From assembly GCA_023255235.1 (NCBI GenBank), contig JALRJA010000325.1, positions 1 through 11,016 of the forward strand: a DNA stretch of 11,016 bases. The letters are read 5' to 3'. The DNA comes from Flaviramulus sp. Its GTDB lineage: Bacteria; Bacteroidota; Bacteroidia; Flavobacteriales; Flavobacteriaceae. A model generated the notes under the pieces. The model was not told where the DNA came from. It worked only from the letters and a program-made list of their open reading frames with translations, and did not search any database. Both the position numbers and the translations under genes were made by a program. Positions 8,217-11,016 of the stretch are shown one piece after another (position 1 is the stretch's first letter; every line of letters begins with the position of its first letter).

Positions 8217-8224
8217 TATTTTTG
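8217..8224 (+). promoter_or_regulatory. Possible promoter -7 box for the osmC-recJ-MFS unit
   Basis: TATTTTTG is an exact match to TAnnTTTG, 33 bp before the ATG at 8258, a distance that would leave a leader of about 25 nt. No clear TTG element is found 17-23 bp upstream, so the assignment rests on the -7 box and its position alone. Confidence 0.4.
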
Positions 8225-8257
8225 ATATTTAGAATAACCTAAAACCAATTCATAAAA

Positions 8258-8680
8258 ATGGCAGATTATATTAGCACAACGTGGTTAGGCAACATGAAAT
8301 TTGAAAGCACAAACCCATCAGGACATACCTTATTTATAGATGCAGGTATAGAAAGCGGTGGTAAAGGCGAAGGGTATCGCCCTAAAGCATTAATGTTAAG
8401 CGGTTTGGCGGGTTGCTCGGGTTTAGATGTAGCAGCACTTATAAAAAAAATGAAACTAGAAGTTGAAACTTTTAAAATTGAAATAGAAGCCAACCTTACA
8501 GAAGAACACCCTAAGTTTTATGATTATGTAGCAATGCATTTTCATTTTCATGGAGCTAATTTAGAAGAAAAAAAACTACAACGAGCCGTCGATTTATCTA
8601 TTGATAAATACTGTGGCGTTATGGCTATGTTTAGACAGTTTGCAGAATTAAAAATTGAAACGCACTTTCATAAAAACTAA
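8258..8680 (+). CDS. OsmC/Ohr-superfamily protein
   Basis: A 140-residue cytoplasmic protein of the OsmC fold, whose members use two cysteines to reduce organic hydroperoxides. The cysteines are Cys53 in LAGCSGLDVAALIKKMK, at the start of the buried helix, and Cys119 in DKYCGVMAMF. The 66-residue spacing matches E. coli OsmC (59 and 125). The length is typical. Ten residues before Cys53, where Ohr-type enzymes carry the catalytic Glu of NPEQL, this protein has Lys43 (RPKAL). It therefore belongs to the less characterised YhfA-like branch, and peroxidase activity should not be assumed. Two His-rich patches (His94/96/98 and His136/138) stand out. The gene lies 29 nt before recJ in the same direction, probably cotranscribed. 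The family call is firm; the substrate is unknown. Confidence 0.9.
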   Translation: MADYISTTWLGNMKFESTNPSGHTLFIDAGIESGGKGEGYRPKALMLSGLAGCSGLDVAALIKKMKLEVETFKIEIEANLTEEHPKFYDYVAMHFHFHGANLEEKKLQRAVDLSIDKYCGVMAMFRQFAELKIETHFHKN

Positions 8681-8709
8681 GTTTTATTATTTGTTGAATA
8701 CACAGCAAT

Positions 8710-10404
8710 ATGCGTTGGACTTTAAAACCTAAACCAGAAACTAAAAAAAAAGAAGCTCTACAACAAGCACTTCAAGTAGATCCTATTATTGCCACTTTAT
8801 TGCTTCAACGTGGTATTAAAACCTTTAAAGAAGCCAAGCAATTTTTTAGACCAAGTTTAAGTCATTTACACAACCCATTCTTGATGAAAGATATGGATAA
8901 AGCTGTTGCTCGCATTGAAAAAGCCATTGCAAATAATGAGCATATTTTAGTTTATGGCGATTATGATGTTGATGGCACTACCGCTGTTGCCTTAATGGCT
9001 TCCTATTTAAAAACCAAACACCATTTGGTGCATACCTATATCCCAGATAGATATGACGAAGGCTATGGCGTTTCTGAAAAAGGAATTCACTTTGCCCTAG
9101 ACCATGATTTCACACTTATTATAGCTCTAGATTGCGGTATTAAAGCTCATGAAAAAGTAGCTTATGCCAAAAAAAAGGGTATCGATTTTATTATTTGTGA
9201 CCACCATAGACCAGCAAACACCTTACCTAATGCAGTAGCGGTTTTAGACCCTAAAAGAACAGATTGTAAATACCCTTATAAAGAATTATGCGGATGCGGT
9301 GTTGGGTTTAAACTCATACAAGCACTAGCAACAAATGACGGTAAAACAGTTCAAGATTTAATACCCTATTTAGACTTGGTAGCAACCGCAATAGGTGCCG
9401 ATATTGTTCCTATAGATGGTGAAAATAGAGTGTTAGCATATTTTGGATTACAAGTAATAAACACCAAACCCCGTATTGGTATTAAAGCTATCTTAAATCA
9501 AGTTGAAAAAACCGAACTCACCATATCAGATGTTGTGTTTATGGTAGCACCCAGAATTAATGCTGCCGGAAGAATGAAACACGGTAATTATGCCGTAACA
9601 CTTTTAACAGAGAGTGAAGAAGATAAGGCTAATGACTATGCCACCGAAATTAATAATTTTAATCTTGAAAGACGTGAAGCAGAAAAGCAAATTACAGAAG
9701 AAGCTCTTAAACAAATTGAAGAACAAAAAGAACAAAACCGCCTTACTAGTGTTGTTTATAACAAAAATTGGCATAAAGGCGTTATTGGTATTGTGGCTTC
9801 TAGATTAACCGAAACATACTACAGACCTACTTTAGTATTCACAAAAAGCGGCGATAAATTAGTTGCTTCTGCTAGATCGGTTAAAGATTTTGATATTTAT
9901 AATGCTTTAGAATCTTGTAGTGATTATATTGAACAGTTTGGCGGGCATAAATATGCCGCCGGATTAACAATACAAGAAGCCAACTATCAAGCGTTTAAAC
10001 AAGCTTTTGAAGATGAAGTTCATAAAACTATAGATAGAGCCTTATTAATCCCAGAGATACCAATTGATTGTAAAATAGACTTAAAAAATATAACACCCAA
10101 ATTTTATAGAATTTTAAAACAGTTTGCTCCTTATGGTCCTAACAATATGACACCTGTTTTTATGACCGATAATACAACAGATACAGGCTATGGAAAATGT
10201 GTTGGTAATGATAAAACCCATTTAAGATTAACCGCAAAACAACCAAATGCATCAAGTCAATTTGTAGCTATTGGTTTTGGTTTAGGTAACAAACTAAATG
10301 TTATTTCTAATGGTAAACCTTTTAAAATAGTTTATTCAATTGATGAAAACGAGTGGCAGGGAAATGTGAGTTTACAACTAAGGCTAAAGGATATAAAAGA
10401 ATAA
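8710..10404 (+). CDS. recJ: Single-stranded-DNA-specific exonuclease RecJ
   Basis: Degrades single-stranded DNA 5' to 3', acting in RecF-pathway resection, mismatch repair and base-excision repair. The DHH phosphoesterase core is complete: YGDYDVDG with Asp84, Asp86 and Asp88; IALDCG with Asp141; CDHHRP with Asp164, His165 and His166; and LDLVATAIGADIVP with Asp222. APRINAAGRM (280-289) follows. The DHHA1 domain has GVIGIVASRL (357-366) and the FGGHKYAAG motif (410-418). The last 100 or so residues correspond to the C-terminal OB-fold of RecJ. At 564 residues it is full length for the family. The ATG at 8710 lies 29 nt after the osmC relative and has no Shine-Dalgarno sequence. A run of nine A's covers codons 12-14. 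The next gene starts 3 nt after the stop, so translation is probably coupled. Confidence 0.97.
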   Translation: MRWTLKPKPETKKKEALQQALQVDPIIATLLLQRGIKTFKEAKQFFRPSLSHLHNPFLMKDMDKAVARIEKAIANNEHILVYGDYDVDGTTAVALMASYLKTKHHLVHTYIPDRYDEGYGVSEKGIHFALDHDFTLIIALDCGIKAHEKVAYAKKKGIDFIICDHHRPANTLPNAVAVLDPKRTDCKYPYKELCGCGVGFKLIQALATNDGKTVQDLIPYLDLVATAIGADIVPIDGENRVLAYFGLQVINTKPRIGIKAILNQVEKTELTISDVVFMVAPRINAAGRMKHGNYAVTLLTESEEDKANDYATEINNFNLERREAEKQITEEALKQIEEQKEQNRLTSVVYNKNWHKGVIGIVASRLTETYYRPTLVFTKSGDKLVASARSVKDFDIYNALESCSDYIEQFGGHKYAAGLTIQEANYQAFKQAFEDEVHKTIDRALLIPEIPIDCKIDLKNITPKFYRILKQFAPYGPNNMTPVFMTDNTTDTGYGKCVGNDKTHLRLTAKQPNASSQFVAIGFGLGNKLNVISNGKPFKIVYSIDENEWQGNVSLQLRLKDIKE

Positions 10405-10407
10405 TTT

Positions 10408-11016
10408 ATGACAAAAAAAGACCCGTATGCCGCATTAAGAATTAAAGAATTTAATACCTTTTTGCTTGTTCGTTTTGTATTAGTTTTTGCGTGGTCTATG
10501 CAGTTTATTGTTATAGAATGGCAGGTTTATTCTTTAACAAAAGACCCTTTGTCGTTAGGTGTAATTGGGTTAATGGAAATTATTCCGGCATTTAGCATGG
10601 CTTTATTTGCAGGCTATATTGTTGACCAAAAAGAAAAACGCAATTTATTGGCTACCTGTATTGCTGCTTTTTCGTTAATTAGCTTAGGGTTGTTTTTAGT
10701 TACTTGGGATGAGGTTGTTAAAGATTGGTCAACCAAAGCTGTATTATATACTATTTATGCTTTGGTGTTTTTTGGCGGGTTTTTACGTTCTTTTTTTGGT
10801 CCTACAATTTTTTCACTTGTAGCCCTTATTGTTCCTAAAAAAATATATCCAAATGCTGCTACATGGAATAGTTCTACATGGCAAATGGCAAGTGTTTTAG
10901 GACCTGCTTTTGGAGGGTTTTCAATTGGTTTAATTGGTGTTCATTGGTCACTTTGCATCATTTTTGCCTTGGTATTACTATCGTTATTTATACTATTTCA
11001 AATAAAAAAGAAACCT
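10408..11016 (+). CDS. Major facilitator superfamily transporter (C-terminus cut by window edge)
   Basis: The first 203 residues of an integral inner-membrane transporter; the frame is still open at the window end, and about half the usual 400-plus residues are present. Hydrophobic segments lie at about 17-38, 50-72, 80-98, 112-140, 160-178 and 180-198, fitting the first six MFS helices. The loop after helix 2 has GYIVDQKEKR (69-78), a form of MFS motif A (GxxxDxxxxR). The pattern, with Trp29 and a GPAFGG motif around 165-170, resembles the EntS-like exporter branch, but the substrate cannot be told. The ATG is 3 nt after the recJ stop, which points to cotranscription. No functional link to RecJ is evident. 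Confidence 0.9.
   Translation, partial: MTKKDPYAALRIKEFNTFLLVRFVLVFAWSMQFIVIEWQVYSLTKDPLSLGVIGLMEIIPAFSMALFAGYIVDQKEKRNLLATCIAAFSLISLGLFLVTWDEVVKDWSTKAVLYTIYALVFFGGFLRSFFGPTIFSLVALIVPKKIYPNAATWNSSTWQMASVLGPAFGGFSIGLIGVHWSLCIIFALVLLSLFILFQIKKKP

Noticed and set aside
8266..8493. A 75-residue minus-strand frame opposite the osmC relative
   Set aside because: Antisense shadow of a conserved protein-coding gene whose cysteine motifs lie on the plus strand.
8681..8709. A possible recJ-specific promoter in the 29-nt gap (TATTATTTG)
   Set aside because: It has three instead of two bases between TA and TTTG and no good -33 partner, so cotranscription with the upstream gene is the simpler reading.
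9614..9808. A 64-residue Lys/Leu-rich plus-strand frame inside recJ
   Set aside because: It is an out-of-frame reading of the helical linker of RecJ and has no independent support.

Overview
The window is AT-rich and densely coded. It looks like chromosomal DNA of a marine- or soil-type member of the Bacteroidota, most probably the family Flavobacteriaceae. The reasons are: AAA/TTA/AAT-rich codon use; start codons without Shine-Dalgarno sequences; several upstream matches to the Bacteroidota -7 box TAnnTTTG; an OmpA-family protein built as beta-barrel, thrombospondin type-3 repeats and OmpA domain; and Bacteroidota-type AddA and AddB proteins. No mobile element, CRISPR array, rRNA or tRNA is visible.

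Layout. Positions 1-484 (minus strand) hold the N-terminal 161 residues of a Mn-type superoxide dismutase, cut by the window edge. It is divergent from addA (611-3748), an AddA/RecB-type helicase-nuclease. A short intrinsic terminator follows addA and runs directly into the promoter of an abundant-type outer-membrane OmpA/TSP3 protein (3893-5281; the ATG at 3893 is preferred to an upstream TTG). A perfect 30-bp palindrome with a T-run closes ompA. Only 12 nt later addB starts (5353-8103), encoding the partner nuclease subunit. After a 154-bp spacer come an OsmC-family protein (8258-8680), recJ (8710-10404) and an MFS transporter (10408 to the window end). These last three are tightly spaced on the plus strand and probably form one transcription unit.

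How the genes work together. AddA and AddB should form the helicase-nuclease that resects double-strand breaks and loads RecA. RecJ is the 5'-3' single-strand exonuclease used in the alternative (RecF-type) resection route, so both end-processing routes are encoded within 10 kb. SOD detoxifies superoxide, and the OsmC relative may act in thiol or peroxide chemistry. The OmpA protein anchors the outer membrane to peptidoglycan and looks functionally unrelated to its add neighbours. The window is mostly conserved core genome. I found no evidence for a wholly new system. The points most worth a second look are how addB is expressed behind the ompA terminator, the apparent loss of the AddB iron-sulfur cluster and Walker A site, and an OsmC protein with a substituted catalytic glutamate.
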